Shown one piece after another: positions 44,665 through 53,394 of a stretch of DNA of 56,488 nucleotides. The translations under genes and the position numbers were made by a program. The notes beneath the pieces were generated by a model. The model was not told where the DNA came from. It did no database searches and saw only the letters and a list, made by a program, of their open reading frames with translations. The DNA comes from Thermomonas hydrothermalis (GTDB lineage: Bacteria > Pseudomonadota > Gammaproteobacteria > Xanthomonadales > Xanthomonadaceae), in assembly GCF_900129205.1 (NCBI RefSeq), contig NZ_FQUK01000016.1, positions 1 through 56,488 of the forward strand, written 5' to 3'. How positions within the stretch are numbered: position 1 is the first letter of the stretch; every line of letters starts with the position of its first letter.

Positions 44665-47157
44665 TTACGTGCCGCGCGGCTTGGCGCGGTGGGTGGCGGT
44701 GGCGCTCCAGGGGTCGTCCGGCCACGGGTGGCGCGGGTAGCGGCCTTTCATTTCCTTTTTCACGTCCGGATAGGTGCGCTCCCAGAACCCGCGCAGGTCT
44801 TGGGTCACCTGCAGCGGGCGACCAGCCGGCGACAGCAGGTGCAGGGTGAGCGGCACGCGGCCATCGGCAATGCGCGGGGTATCGGCCAGCCCGAACAGCT
44901 CCTGCAGCTTCACCGCCAGCACCGGCGCGGCCGGCGTACCGTCGGCGTCGAGCGCATAGGTGATAGCGCGTTGCATGCCAGAGGGCACCGCGATGCGGGT
45001 CGGCGCAAGCGTGTCGAGGCGCTGCCGCAGCGGCCAGTCCAGCCGGCCCTGCACGGCCTCGGCCAGTTCCTCGGCCGACAGCGCATCCAACCGAGTCTTG
45101 CCGGCCAATGCCGGCAGCAGCCAGTCGTCCAGGGTGGCCAGCAGCGCGGCATCGGACAGGTCGGGCAGGCCCAGCTCGGGCAGCCAGACTCGCAGACACT
45201 GCACGCGGATGCGCCATTGCGTCAGCGCCTCCGACCACGGCAACACGGCCAGACCCAAATCGCGCACGGCGTCGGTCAGCGCCCGCGCCGCCAGCGCCGG
45301 ATCGACACGGCCTGCAGGCTTTGCTGCCAGCACGATTCCATCGAAGCGAGCAACGCGCTCGCTCACCAGCGCGCGCCGCTCGGCATCCCAACGCACCTCG
45401 TCGGCATCGGAAAAGTGCGCGGCGAACTCGGCGCGCAACACGGCCTCGTCCACCGGCGCACCGCGCAGCAGCAGCGCGTCCTTGGCCTCGAAGCGCAGTT
45501 CGCTGGCCACCAGCCACGGCTCGCCGTACAGCGCAGAGTCGTCGAACAGCCGCGCCATCCGGCCATTGGCCAGCAGGTAGCGACGCGGGTCCTGCGGATG
45601 CTGGCGGCCGATGCGGTCGGGAAACGCATGTGCCAGCAAGTCGCCCAGCGCATGCGCCGGGGCTGTGGCGGGCGGCGCGGCGTCGCAGCGCAGACGCCGC
45701 CGCCACTGCGTCGCCGCCGCATCAATCGCCGCCAGGCCCGAACGGCTGGCATCGCTTGCCACGCGGCCGGCGCGCCATGCGGCCAGTGCCTGCCAGCGCG
45801 CCGCCAGTGCATCGGTGCGGGTGCGCAGCGGGTCGCGCGCTTCCAGCAGGGCGGCCAGATCGCAGGCCAGGGCCAGCCGCGCCGGGTCGTTTGCCGCCGC
45901 CAGCAGCATCGCGGCCAGCCGTGGGTGCGTGCCCAATGCCAGCATCTGCCGCCCGCGTTCGGTCAGCGTGCCGGTGGCGGTCAACGCGTCCAGCCGGCGC
46001 AGCAGGTCCCGTCCGGCCGCCAGCGCGCCGGGCGGTGGCGAATCCAGCCAGCGCAGCCCGTCGCTGCCCCAGGCCGCCAGCTCCAGCGCCAGCGGTGCCA
46101 GATCGACCTGGACCAGCTCCGGCCGCCGCTGCGGCTCCAGCCGTTGCGAGGCCGGCCACAGCCGGTACGCCCAACCCTCCGCCACGCGCCCGGCACGGCC
46201 GGCACGCTGGTCGGCGCTGGCCTGGGAAATCGCCACCGTCTCCAGCCGCGAGAACCCGCTGTTGGGATCAAACCGCGGCTCGCGCGCCAGCCCGCTGTCG
46301 ATCACCACCCGCACGCCGGGCAGGGTGACACTGGATTCGGCCACGTTGGTCGCCAGCACCACCCGGCGACGGCCGTCGGGCGCCGGTTGCAGCACACGCG
46401 CCTGCTGCTCGATCGGCAGCTCGCCGTGCAGCGGCAGCACCTCGACCGCGTGGTCGTCCAGCTCCAGCAGCGCCGCCACCTTGGCGATCTCGCGCTGGCC
46501 CGGCAGAAACACCAGCACATCGCCCGGGTGCGTCGCCAGTGCATGTTCGATTGCCCGCCGCGTCTGGTGTTCCAGCGCCTCATCCCGCCGCGCCGGAAAA
46601 TGCGCGATCGTGACCGGGAAACTGCGCCCGGCACTGGACAGGCGCGGGGCATCGAGAAAATCGGCCAGGCGTGCGCCGTCCAGCGTGGCCGACATCACCA
46701 CGATGCGCAGGTCCTCGCGCACGCCGGCCTGCACGTCCAGCGCCAGCGCCAGCCCCAGATCGCCGGCCAGATGCCGCTCGTGGAATTCGTCGAACACCAG
46801 CGCGCCGACGCCCTCAAGTAATGGGTCGTCCTGCAACATGCGGGTGAGGATGCCCTCGGTGACCACCTCGATGCGGGTGGTCGGGCCAACCTTGTTCTCG
46901 AAGCGGATGCGGTAGCCCACCGTCGCGCCGACGCGCTCGCCCAACTGCCGGGCCATGAACCCGGCCGCCGCCCGCGCGGCGACCCGTCGTGGCTCCAGCA
47001 TCACCACCTTACGGCCCTGCAGCCACGGCGCGTGCAACAGTGCCAGCGGCACCTGGGTGGTCTTGCCGGCGCCCGGCGGCGCTTCCAACACTAGCCGCGA
47101 ATGCGTGGCCAGTGCGTCGAGAAGATCCGGCAACAACGGGGTGATGGGGAACTGCAT
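44665..47157 (-). CDS. hrpB: ATP-dependent helicase HrpB
   Basis: An 830-residue DEAH-type RNA helicase. Motif I APPGAGKTTQVPLAL, Ia MLEPRRVAARAAA, motif II DEFHERHL, motif III VMSATLDG, V ATNVAESSVTLPGV and VI QRAGRAGRV are all present in order. The C-terminal extension ends in RGFWERTYPDVKKEMKGRYPRHPWPDDP, the HrpB hallmark. The cellular role is unclear; in Xanthomonas some HrpB/HrpA paralogues affect mRNA handling. The start at 47157 (MQFPITPLLPDLLDAL) is preferred over an upstream in-frame start. Confidence 0.95.
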   Translation of the reverse strand: MQFPITPLLPDLLDALATHSRLVLEAPPGAGKTTQVPLALLHAPWLQGRKVVMLEPRRVAARAAAGFMARQLGERVGATVGYRIRFENKVGPTTRIEVVTEGILTRMLQDDPLLEGVGALVFDEFHERHLAGDLGLALALDVQAGVREDLRIVVMSATLDGARLADFLDAPRLSSAGRSFPVTIAHFPARRDEALEHQTRRAIEHALATHPGDVLVFLPGQREIAKVAALLELDDHAVEVLPLHGELPIEQQARVLQPAPDGRRRVVLATNVAESSVTLPGVRVVIDSGLAREPRFDPNSGFSRLETVAISQASADQRAGRAGRVAEGWAYRLWPASQRLEPQRRPELVQVDLAPLALELAAWGSDGLRWLDSPPPGALAAGRDLLRRLDALTATGTLTERGRQMLALGTHPRLAAMLLAAANDPARLALACDLAALLEARDPLRTRTDALAARWQALAAWRAGRVASDASRSGLAAIDAAATQWRRRLRCDAAPPATAPAHALGDLLAHAFPDRIGRQHPQDPRRYLLANGRMARLFDDSALYGEPWLVASELRFEAKDALLLRGAPVDEAVLRAEFAAHFSDADEVRWDAERRALVSERVARFDGIVLAAKPAGRVDPALAARALTDAVRDLGLAVLPWSEALTQWRIRVQCLRVWLPELGLPDLSDAALLATLDDWLLPALAGKTRLDALSAEELAEAVQGRLDWPLRQRLDTLAPTRIAVPSGMQRAITYALDADGTPAAPVLAVKLQELFGLADTPRIADGRVPLTLHLLSPAGRPLQVTQDLRGFWERTYPDVKKEMKGRYPRHPWPDDPWSATATHRAKPRGT

Positions 47158-47275
47158 GGCCGCGATTGTAGGTGCCGGGGCACCCATGACGTCGGCTTGG
47201 CTGCGCAATCGCCCATCAACGCGGGAGGCGAAACCCGCCGCGACGCAAAGGCAAAGGTCTCAAGGTGCAGGCAGA

Positions 47276-47281
47276 TACAAT
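47276..47281 (+). promoter_or_regulatory. Candidate -10 element (TACAAT) for leaderless tatD mRNA
   Basis: TACAAT lies 6 bases before the tatD ATG, with no Shine-Dalgarno sequence between and only a poor -35. The spacing equals that at lptM and would place the transcript start at the ATG. Confidence 0.4.
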
Positions 47282-47287
47282 CTCGGC

Positions 47288-48079
47288 ATGCAGCTCATCG
47301 ACATCGGCCTCAACCTATCCCACGACAGCTTCGACCACGACCGCGATGCGGTCTGGCAACGCGCGCGCGCTGCCGGCGTGACTCGCGCCATCCTCACCGG
47401 CGCCAGCCGTGCGCACAATCCCAAGGTGCTGGACCTTGCGCGCAGTCGGCCCGGCGAATGGTTTGCCACCGCTGGCGTGCATCCACACCACGCCAGCGAA
47501 TACAGCACGGAGTACGATGCCGAGTTGCGCGCACTGCATGCCCATCCCGAAGTGGTGGCGGTGGGCGAATGCGGGCTGGACTACTTCCGCGATTTTTCCC
47601 CGCGCCCGGCGCAACGGCGCGCCTTTGAATGGCAGCTGCAGATCGCCGCCGACACCGGCAAGCCGCTGTTTTTGCACCAGCGCGACGCCCATGCCGATTT
47701 CATGGCGATCCTGCGCCAGTTCGATGGCCGGCTGGGCCCGGTGGTGGTGCACTGCTTTACCGGCACCCGCGAGGAGCTGTTTGACTATCTCGACCAGGAC
47801 TGGCACATCGGCATCACCGGCTGGTTGTGCGACGAACGCCGCGGCCAGCACCTGCGCGAGCTGGTCAAGCACATCCCCGGCAACCGCCTGATGGTGGAAA
47901 CCGACGCGCCCTACCTGCTGCCGCGCACGCTCAGGCCGATGCCGAAAGACCGCCGCAACGAACCGGCCTTCCTGCCACATATCGTGGAAGAACTGGCGCG
48001 CGACCGCGGCGAGGCTGTCGAGGCGACCGCGGCAGCGACCACCGCCACGGCAACCGCGTTCTTCCGCCTGCCGGGCTGA
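47288..48079 (+). CDS. tatD: TatD-family metal-dependent hydrolase (DNase)
   Basis: A 263-residue TIM-barrel hydrolase. DIGLNLSH gives a modified first metal motif (IGxNL in place of the usual HxH). Next are GVHPHHA, VGECGLDYFRD, LHQRDAH, VVHCFTG and the final ETDAPYLLPR, all in order. These match the TatD DNase branch, a 3'-5' exonuclease acting in DNA repair and fragmentation. Its stop codon abuts the yadH stop directly, with zero bases between, on the opposite strand. Confidence 0.92.
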   Translation: MQLIDIGLNLSHDSFDHDRDAVWQRARAAGVTRAILTGASRAHNPKVLDLARSRPGEWFATAGVHPHHASEYSTEYDAELRALHAHPEVVAVGECGLDYFRDFSPRPAQRRAFEWQLQIAADTGKPLFLHQRDAHADFMAILRQFDGRLGPVVVHCFTGTREELFDYLDQDWHIGITGWLCDERRGQHLRELVKHIPGNRLMVETDAPYLLPRTLRPMPKDRRNEPAFLPHIVEELARDRGEAVEATAAATTATATAFFRLPG

Positions 48080-48862
48080 TCAGCTCCGCAGGCCAACGCC
48101 CTTGTGGAGCAGATACAGGGCCAGCGCACCCAGCACCAGCACGAAGCCCAGCATCAGCGCATAGGCCACCCACAGCGGCACGTCGGACACGCCCAGCAGG
48201 CCGTAGCGGAAGGCATTGACCATGTAGAAGATCGGGTTGGCATGGGTGCCGGCCTGGGCCCAGTCCGGCAGCAGCTTGATCGAATAGAACACACCGCCAA
48301 GATAGGTCAGCGGGGTCAGGATGAAGGTCGGGACGATGGCGATGTCGTCGAACTTTTTGGCGTAAATCGCGTTGACGAACCCGGCCAGCGAGAAAATGGT
48401 GGCGCCCAGCAGCACCGAGCTCAGCATCACCAGCGGGTGCGGCACCCGCACGCGGGTAAACAGCATCGCAATCGCCAGCACGATGGCACCCACCATCAGC
48501 CCGCGCAGGACGGCACCGGCCACGTAACCGCACAGGATCACCCAGTTCGGCATCGGGCTGACCAGCAACTCTTCGACGTGGCGGCCGAACTTGGCGCCAA
48601 AAAACGAGCTGGAAATGTTGCCGTAGCTGTTCTGGATCACGCTCATCATCACCAGCCCCGGGACGATGAAATCCATGTAGCGGATCCCGTCCATGGTCCC
48701 GACACGGGAGCCGATCAGGCCACCGAAGATGAGGAAGTACAGCGTCATGGTGATTGCCGGCGGCATCAGGGTCTGGCCCCAGATGCGCAGGATGCGATGC
48801 ACTTCGCGGCGGGTGATGGTCAACAGCGCGACCAGGTTGGGATGGGGGGCGACTTCGCTCAT
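48080..48862 (-). CDS. yadH: ABC-2 transporter permease (YadH-like)
   Basis: A 260-residue inner-membrane permease with about six hydrophobic segments and the ABC-2 features GRHVEELLVSPMPNW and PLTYLGGVFYSIKLLPDWA. It pairs with the ATPase directly upstream (overlap ATGA at 48859-48862), the same order as yadG-yadH. Substrate unknown; the family resembles lipid or polysaccharide exporters. Confidence 0.92.
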   Translation of the reverse strand: MSEVAPHPNLVALLTITRREVHRILRIWGQTLMPPAITMTLYFLIFGGLIGSRVGTMDGIRYMDFIVPGLVMMSVIQNSYGNISSSFFGAKFGRHVEELLVSPMPNWVILCGYVAGAVLRGLMVGAIVLAIAMLFTRVRVPHPLVMLSSVLLGATIFSLAGFVNAIYAKKFDDIAIVPTFILTPLTYLGGVFYSIKLLPDWAQAGTHANPIFYMVNAFRYGLLGVSDVPLWVAYALMLGFVLVLGALALYLLHKGVGLRS

Positions 48863-49800
48863 TCCTGCACCTCCCGTGTGGTCATGCGCACGAACAGTTC
48901 CTCGAGCCGGTTGCTCTTGGTGCGCATCGAGCGCACCCGGATCCCGGCTGCATCAAAGGCCGCAAACACGCGATTGAGATCCATCGCCCGCGGCATCTCC
49001 AGGTCCAGCGTGTGGGCATCGGCCACCTGCAGCGTTGCTCCCGGAATCTGCGGCAGCAACTCAGGCAGTTCGCCCTCGATATCGAACAGGAAGCCCTCCA
49101 CATCCAGCTTGGCCAGCAGCGACTTCATCGGGCCCTGCTCGACGATACGGCCATGGTCGATGATGGCGAGGTTGCGGCACAGGCTCTCCGCTTCCTCCAG
49201 GTAGTGCGTGGTCAGGATGATGGTGGTGCCGGCGGCGTTGATCTCCTTCAGCGTCTTCCACATGCCGCGCCGGATTTCGATGTCCACGCCGGCGGTGGGC
49301 TCGTCCAGGATCAACAGCTTCGGCGCGGTCATCATGGCGCGGGCGATCATCAGCCGCCGCTTCATGCCGCCCGACAGCGTGCGGCTCATCTTGTCCGCCT
49401 TGTCCCACAGCTGCGCCTCTTTCAGCACCTGCTCGGCGCGCGCCAGCGCCTGCCGGCGTGGGATGCCGTAGAAGCCCGCGTAGTTCACGCAGATGTCCAG
49501 CGGCTTTTCGAACATGTTGAAGTTGATTTCCTGCGGCACCAGACCGAGCTGGCGCATCGCCAGGCTGCGCTGGCGCACCAGATCGATGCCAAAGATCTCC
49601 ACCGTGCCGCTGGTCTTGTTGACCAGCGAGCTGACGATGCCGATCAGGGTGCTCTTGCCGGCGCCGTTGGGGCCCAGCAGGGCGTAAAAATCGCCCGCCT
49701 GCACCTCCAGGCTGACGCCTTTGAGCGCCTCAACGCCATTGCCATAGGTTTTATGCAGCTCGCGCACGCGCAGGGCAGGGGCTGCGGATTGGTCGGTCAT
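48859..49800 (-). CDS. yadG: ABC transporter ATPase (YadG-like)
   Basis: A 313-residue ATP-binding subunit. Walker A GPNGAGKST, Q-loop GLVPQEINF, signature LSGGMKRRL, Walker B LLILDEPTAGVD and H-loop LTTHYLEEAE are all intact. The C-terminal ~80 residues form the accessory domain typical of YadG. It drives the YadH permease next to it. It is divergent from the reductase gene at 49885. Confidence 0.94.
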   Translation of the reverse strand: MTDQSAAPALRVRELHKTYGNGVEALKGVSLEVQAGDFYALLGPNGAGKSTLIGIVSSLVNKTSGTVEIFGIDLVRQRSLAMRQLGLVPQEINFNMFEKPLDICVNYAGFYGIPRRQALARAEQVLKEAQLWDKADKMSRTLSGGMKRRLMIARAMMTAPKLLILDEPTAGVDIEIRRGMWKTLKEINAAGTTIILTTHYLEEAESLCRNLAIIDHGRIVEQGPMKSLLAKLDVEGFLFDIEGELPELLPQIPGATLQVADAHTLDLEMPRAMDLNRVFAAFDAAGIRVRSMRTKSNRLEELFVRMTTREVQE

Positions 49801-49884
49801 CGGAAAGCCTCGGGCGCAAAGTCATGCGCACTGAGCCGGTAGTATAGGCAGCCCCGTGGCGCGCCTGATGCCACGCACTGTTGC

Positions 49885-50655
49885 ATGCCCGTGGCCATTT
49901 CTCATTTCCCACTCAAGCTCGTCGCCCGGCGCATGATCGCGCCCACCGTGGCGCATCTGTCGTTCGAACGCGACGACGGCCAGCCGCTGGCCTGCATCCC
50001 CGGCCAGTTCATCCAGATCCATTTCCACTACGCCGACGGCAGCCCGGCACGTCGCAGCTACTCAATCGCCGTCGGCCGCGCCCCCGACGCAGCACCCGAC
50101 GCGCGGGTGGAGATCGCGGTCAGCTACGTGCCCGGCGGCGCGGCCACCGCCCTGTTCGAGGCCATGCCGATCGGCGCCACGATCGATGCCAGCGGCCCGT
50201 TCGGGCGCTTCTGCCTGTATCCCAACGACACCAACCGCCGCTATCTGCTGATCGGCACCGGCACCGGCATCACCCCATACCGAGCGATGCTGCCGCAGCT
50301 TGCGCAACTGATGTCTTCCCGCGGCGTGGACGTGGTGCTGCTGCAGGGCGCACGGACGCCGGCCGAACTGCTGTACGGCGACGAGTTCCGCGCCTTTGCC
50401 GAGGCCCATCCGCGCTTCCGCTACCTGCCCTGCTTCTCACGGCAACTGCCCGAACCGGGCTCCGTGCACGCTCATCCCGACGTGCGCCACGGCTACGTGC
50501 AAAACGTGCTGCCGGAGCTGGCACCCGACCCGGCCGGCGACATCGCCTACCTGTGCGGCAACCCGAACATGGTCGATGCCTGCTTCGAGGCGCTGAAAAC
50601 CATGGGCCTGCCGGTGCCGATGATCCGGCGCGAGAAATACGTCAGCAACAAGTGA
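49885..50655 (+). CDS. Ferredoxin-NADP(H) reductase-like flavoenzyme
   Basis: A 256-residue FAD/NAD-binding oxidoreductase. The FAD motif RRSYSIA, the NAD(P) loop LLIGTGTGITPYRAM and the late YLCGNPNMVDACFEAL are in place. No iron-sulfur or heme domain is fused, so it resembles a stand-alone ferredoxin- or flavodoxin-NADP reductase that feeds electrons to partner proteins. A TAGTAT box at 49840-49845 might be its -10, but no good ribosome-binding site precedes the ATG. Confidence 0.85.
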   Translation: MPVAISHFPLKLVARRMIAPTVAHLSFERDDGQPLACIPGQFIQIHFHYADGSPARRSYSIAVGRAPDAAPDARVEIAVSYVPGGAATALFEAMPIGATIDASGPFGRFCLYPNDTNRRYLLIGTGTGITPYRAMLPQLAQLMSSRGVDVVLLQGARTPAELLYGDEFRAFAEAHPRFRYLPCFSRQLPEPGSVHAHPDVRHGYVQNVLPELAPDPAGDIAYLCGNPNMVDACFEALKTMGLPVPMIRREKYVSNK

Positions 50656-50697
50656 CCCGGGCGCGTGCCTGCCGGTGAACATTTCTGCATCACGCGC

Positions 50698-50758
50698 TGT
50701 CAAGGATGCTTGACATCGTGATTGATTGCACCTAGTGTCTTGTCAAGCAAACTTGACA
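50698..50758. promoter_or_regulatory. Two identical operators around a sigma-70 promoter
   Basis: TGTCAAG-N4-CTTGACA occurs twice, at 50698-50715 and 50741-50758, centre to centre 43 bases (about four helical turns). The first copy contains the consensus -35 TTGACA (50710-50715). A 17-base spacer leads to the -10 TAGTGT (50733-50738), and the second copy covers the transcript start. The HTH protein of the same operon (51552-51749) is the natural candidate ligand. This would allow looping or cooperative repression. Confidence 0.8.
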
Positions 50759-50769
50759 CGAGGTGGAGT

Positions 50770-50940
50770 ATGAAACCGCAGAACCCCAAGCAATTGCGGG
50801 GCGCGGGCATCGCGTTCCTCGGCGCCGGCGTGGCGTTTTCGGCCGCCGCGCTGGCCGCGGGGCAGGCCGCCTTCATTGGCGTCGCCACCTCGTTCATCGC
50901 GCTGGGTGTGGTATTCCTCGCCCGCGCACGCCGGGGTTGA
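50770..50940 (+). CDS. Small membrane protein, unknown
   Basis: A 56-residue protein with a basic start (MKPQNPKQLRG) and two hydrophobic helices (GIAFLGAGVAFSAAALAAG and FIGVATSFIALGVVFLA) ending RARRG. The GAGGTGGA site 2 bases before the ATG is strong. It is the first gene of a three-gene cassette with the 198-residue membrane protein and an HTH regulator. Function unknown. Confidence 0.75.
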   Translation: MKPQNPKQLRGAGIAFLGAGVAFSAAALAAGQAAFIGVATSFIALGVVFLARARRG

Positions 50941-50944
50941 ACCG

Positions 50945-51541
50945 ATGACCCTGCGCCGCTGGATGTGGATCTTCATCGCGATCGGCCTGGCCGCACTGGC
51001 CCTGGCCGCTGCTGGCCGCTGGCTGCTGCATTGGCCAGACGATGCGGTGGGCATGTGGGTGGGGATTGGTGCCGGTTATCTGCTCGGCGCGGCGCTGTTT
51101 TTGTTGGTGCCGCGCTGGTGGCGCCAGCACTGCGACGAGATGTACGCGCAGCCGGCCAGCCAGCGCTATCTGCGCACGCTGTGGCCGATCATGCTCGGCT
51201 ACGCCCTGACTTTGTTCGTATCGCTCTGGCTGGTGAAACGCGGGATCGACTCGGTCCCGCTGCGTGCGCTGGTGGCGGTGTTGCCGGTGCTGCCGATCGC
51301 CCTGCTGATGCGCGCGGCGCTGCGCTACCTGCGCGAGATCGACGAGCTGCAACGACGCATCGAAACCGAGGCGATCGGCATCAGTAGCCTGCTGGTGGCC
51401 CTGCTGTACTTCGCCGGTGGGCTGCTGCAGAAGGCCAAGGTCATCGACATCGATGCCGCCGCCGCGATGATCTGGGTGTTCCCATTGCTGTGCTTCACCT
51501 ACGGCATCGCCAAGATGGCCCTGACCCGGCGCTATCTGTGA
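50945..51541 (+). CDS. Multi-helix membrane protein of an HTH cassette
   Basis: A 198-residue inner-membrane protein with about six hydrophobic segments, including IFIAIGLAALALAAAG, VGIGAGYLLGAALFLLVP and LLVALLYFAGGLLQ, and a charged loop (YLREIDELQRRIETEA) that fits a conserved helix. Membrane proteins of this kind are often paired with small YozG-like XRE regulators; the substrate or signal is unknown. It starts 4 bases after the previous gene and ends 10 before the HTH gene. Confidence 0.75.
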   Translation: MTLRRWMWIFIAIGLAALALAAAGRWLLHWPDDAVGMWVGIGAGYLLGAALFLLVPRWWRQHCDEMYAQPASQRYLRTLWPIMLGYALTLFVSLWLVKRGIDSVPLRALVAVLPVLPIALLMRAALRYLREIDELQRRIETEAIGISSLLVALLYFAGGLLQKAKVIDIDAAAAMIWVFPLLCFTYGIAKMALTRRYL

Positions 51542-51551
51542 GGCGCGTCCG

Positions 51552-51749
51552 GTGAAAAACCGCCTGCGCGAACTACGGGAAGCCCAGGGCTGGTCGCAGG
51601 CCGAACTGGCACTGCGGCTTCAGGTATCACGGCAGACCGTCAATGCAGTGGAGACGGGCAAGTACGATCCCTCGCTGCCGCTGGCGTTTCGTATCGCCCG
51701 TCTGTTCGACTGCCGGATCGAAGACGTATTCCTGCCCGACGACGCCTGA
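51552..51749 (+). CDS. Small XRE-type HTH regulator (YozG-like)
   Basis: A 65-residue single-domain HTH protein: MKNRLRELREAQGWSQAELA, then the recognition helix in LQVSRQTVNAVETGKYDPSL, and a short FDCRIEDVFLPDD end. The start is GTG with GAGG 8 bases upstream. By position it probably binds the two identical palindromes on the cassette's promoter, controlling its own operon. Length matches the YozG group of regulators linked to membrane-protein partners. Confidence 0.9.
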   Translation: MKNRLRELREAQGWSQAELALRLQVSRQTVNAVETGKYDPSLPLAFRIARLFDCRIEDVFLPDDA

Positions 51750-51794
51750 CACGCCCCCTGACCCACCACAACCATCCCAACGAGGTTGTTTTCG

Positions 51795-53345
51795 ATGAAC
51801 TCCCGCAAGATCAGGCAACTTATTGCCATCGCGCTCGCCATCGCGATCTTCGGCTACCGGACATTGCATCCATCCGGCACGGATGCCGCCAAGGCGGCCT
51901 CTGGCAAACAGGACGCAACACCCGTCGCACCGGTCAAACCGGTGATGCTGGGCAAGATTGCGTTCACCCCATGCACGCTCAGCGCCGCGATGAGCAAGGA
52001 CAGCCTGGAGGCGCAGTGCGCGCACTTCGAGGTCCCCGAGGATCGCCGCCATCCCGATGGCCGCAAGATCGCGCTGAACATCGCCTGGCTCCAGTCCACC
52101 GGCAATGGCGACAGCGCCCCCGACCCGGTGTTCTTTCTCGCTGGCGGCCCTGGGCAATCGGCAGTCGACAGCTACCCGTTGCTGGATCCAGCGTTCCGCG
52201 ATGTCCGCAAACGCCGCAGCGTGATCCTGGTGGATCAGCGCGGCACCGGCGATTCCAATCTGCTGGCCTGCAAGGCACCGCAAGACGAAGACGACGCTGC
52301 CGACACATCGCCCGAAGCGATGCGGGCCCAGGCCAGCGCCTGCGCGGCCGACCTATCGAAGAAGGCCGACCTGCGCTTCTACACCACCACCGACGCAGTG
52401 GCCGACCTTGATGCCGTGCGTCAGGCCATCGGCGCACAACAGATCAATCTGGTCGGCGTCAGCTACGGCACCCGCGTGGCGCAGCAGTACGCCATGCGCC
52501 ACCCGCAGGCGACGCGCAGCATCGTGCTGGACTCACCGGTTCCCAATACGATGGGGCTGGGCAACATCTTTGCGCGCAATCTGGATGATGCACTGGCATT
52601 GCAGTTTGGCCTGTGCACCCAAGATCCTGCCTGCAAGGACACGCTCGGCGACCCGCGCGCCGAGCTCGACGCGCTGCTGACAAGACTGCGCAAGCAGCCA
52701 GTGCAGGTGCAGTACCGCGATGCGACCAGCGGCGAGATGAAACAGGGTGTCTTGCGCGCGCAGACGGTGGCCGGCCTGGTACGCATGTATGCCTACATGC
52801 CGCTGGCGGCCAGCCTGCTGCCCAAGCTGATTCATGACGCCAACGCCGGCCACTACGAGAACCTGATGGCGTTGGCAAAGATGATGTCGGGCGACCTCGA
52901 AAACGCACTGGCGATGGGCATGCAGCTGTCGGTGGTCTGCAGTGAGGATGCCGACAGCATGGTGACGCGCCCGGATGATGCCAAGACCGTGCTCGGCAAC
53001 GACATGACGGCGGCGATGGCGGCCATGTGCACGGTCTGGCCGACAGGCCAGGTGCCGGCCGATTTCCACCAGCCCTTGCGCACGCCGGTGCCGGCACTGG
53101 TGCTGGCGGGCGAGTTCGACCCGGTGACGCCGCCCCGCTACGGCAAGGAGATCGTCGAGCACCTGCCGAATGGCCGCCTGTTCGTCCTCAAAGGCCAGGG
53201 CCATGGCGTTCTGGCCGTCGGCTGCATGCCCAAGCTGTTTGCCAGGTTCATCGAGAACGCCAATGCCCGGACGCTGGATGGCACCTGTCTGGACACACTG
53301 AGCTACAGCGCGCCTTTCATCAACTTCAACGGTGCCGGGCCATGA
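51795..53345 (+). CDS. TAP-like alpha/beta-hydrolase (tripeptidyl aminopeptidase type)
   Basis: A 516-residue hydrolase with an N-terminal hydrophobic segment (LIAIALAIAIFGY) serving as signal or anchor, followed by a Lys/Ala-rich linker. LAGGPGQS provides the oxyanion loop, Ser223 in GVSYGTR the nucleophile, Asp442 in GEFDPVTPP and His470 in GQGHGVLAV the rest of the triad. The Cys pairs around residues 56, 76 and 272-279 suggest disulfides. This matches exported tripeptidyl aminopeptidase-like enzymes of the S33 group. The ATG at 51795 has GAGG 9 bases upstream. natA follows 49 bases later. Confidence 0.9.
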   Translation: MNSRKIRQLIAIALAIAIFGYRTLHPSGTDAAKAASGKQDATPVAPVKPVMLGKIAFTPCTLSAAMSKDSLEAQCAHFEVPEDRRHPDGRKIALNIAWLQSTGNGDSAPDPVFFLAGGPGQSAVDSYPLLDPAFRDVRKRRSVILVDQRGTGDSNLLACKAPQDEDDAADTSPEAMRAQASACAADLSKKADLRFYTTTDAVADLDAVRQAIGAQQINLVGVSYGTRVAQQYAMRHPQATRSIVLDSPVPNTMGLGNIFARNLDDALALQFGLCTQDPACKDTLGDPRAELDALLTRLRKQPVQVQYRDATSGEMKQGVLRAQTVAGLVRMYAYMPLAASLLPKLIHDANAGHYENLMALAKMMSGDLENALAMGMQLSVVCSEDADSMVTRPDDAKTVLGNDMTAAMAAMCTVWPTGQVPADFHQPLRTPVPALVLAGEFDPVTPPRYGKEIVEHLPNGRLFVLKGQGHGVLAVGCMPKLFARFIENANARTLDGTCLDTLSYSAPFINFNGAGP

Positions 53346-53394
53346 GTCCGCTGCGCCTGCCAGCACACGCCCGGACACGACAGGACCTACGCCC

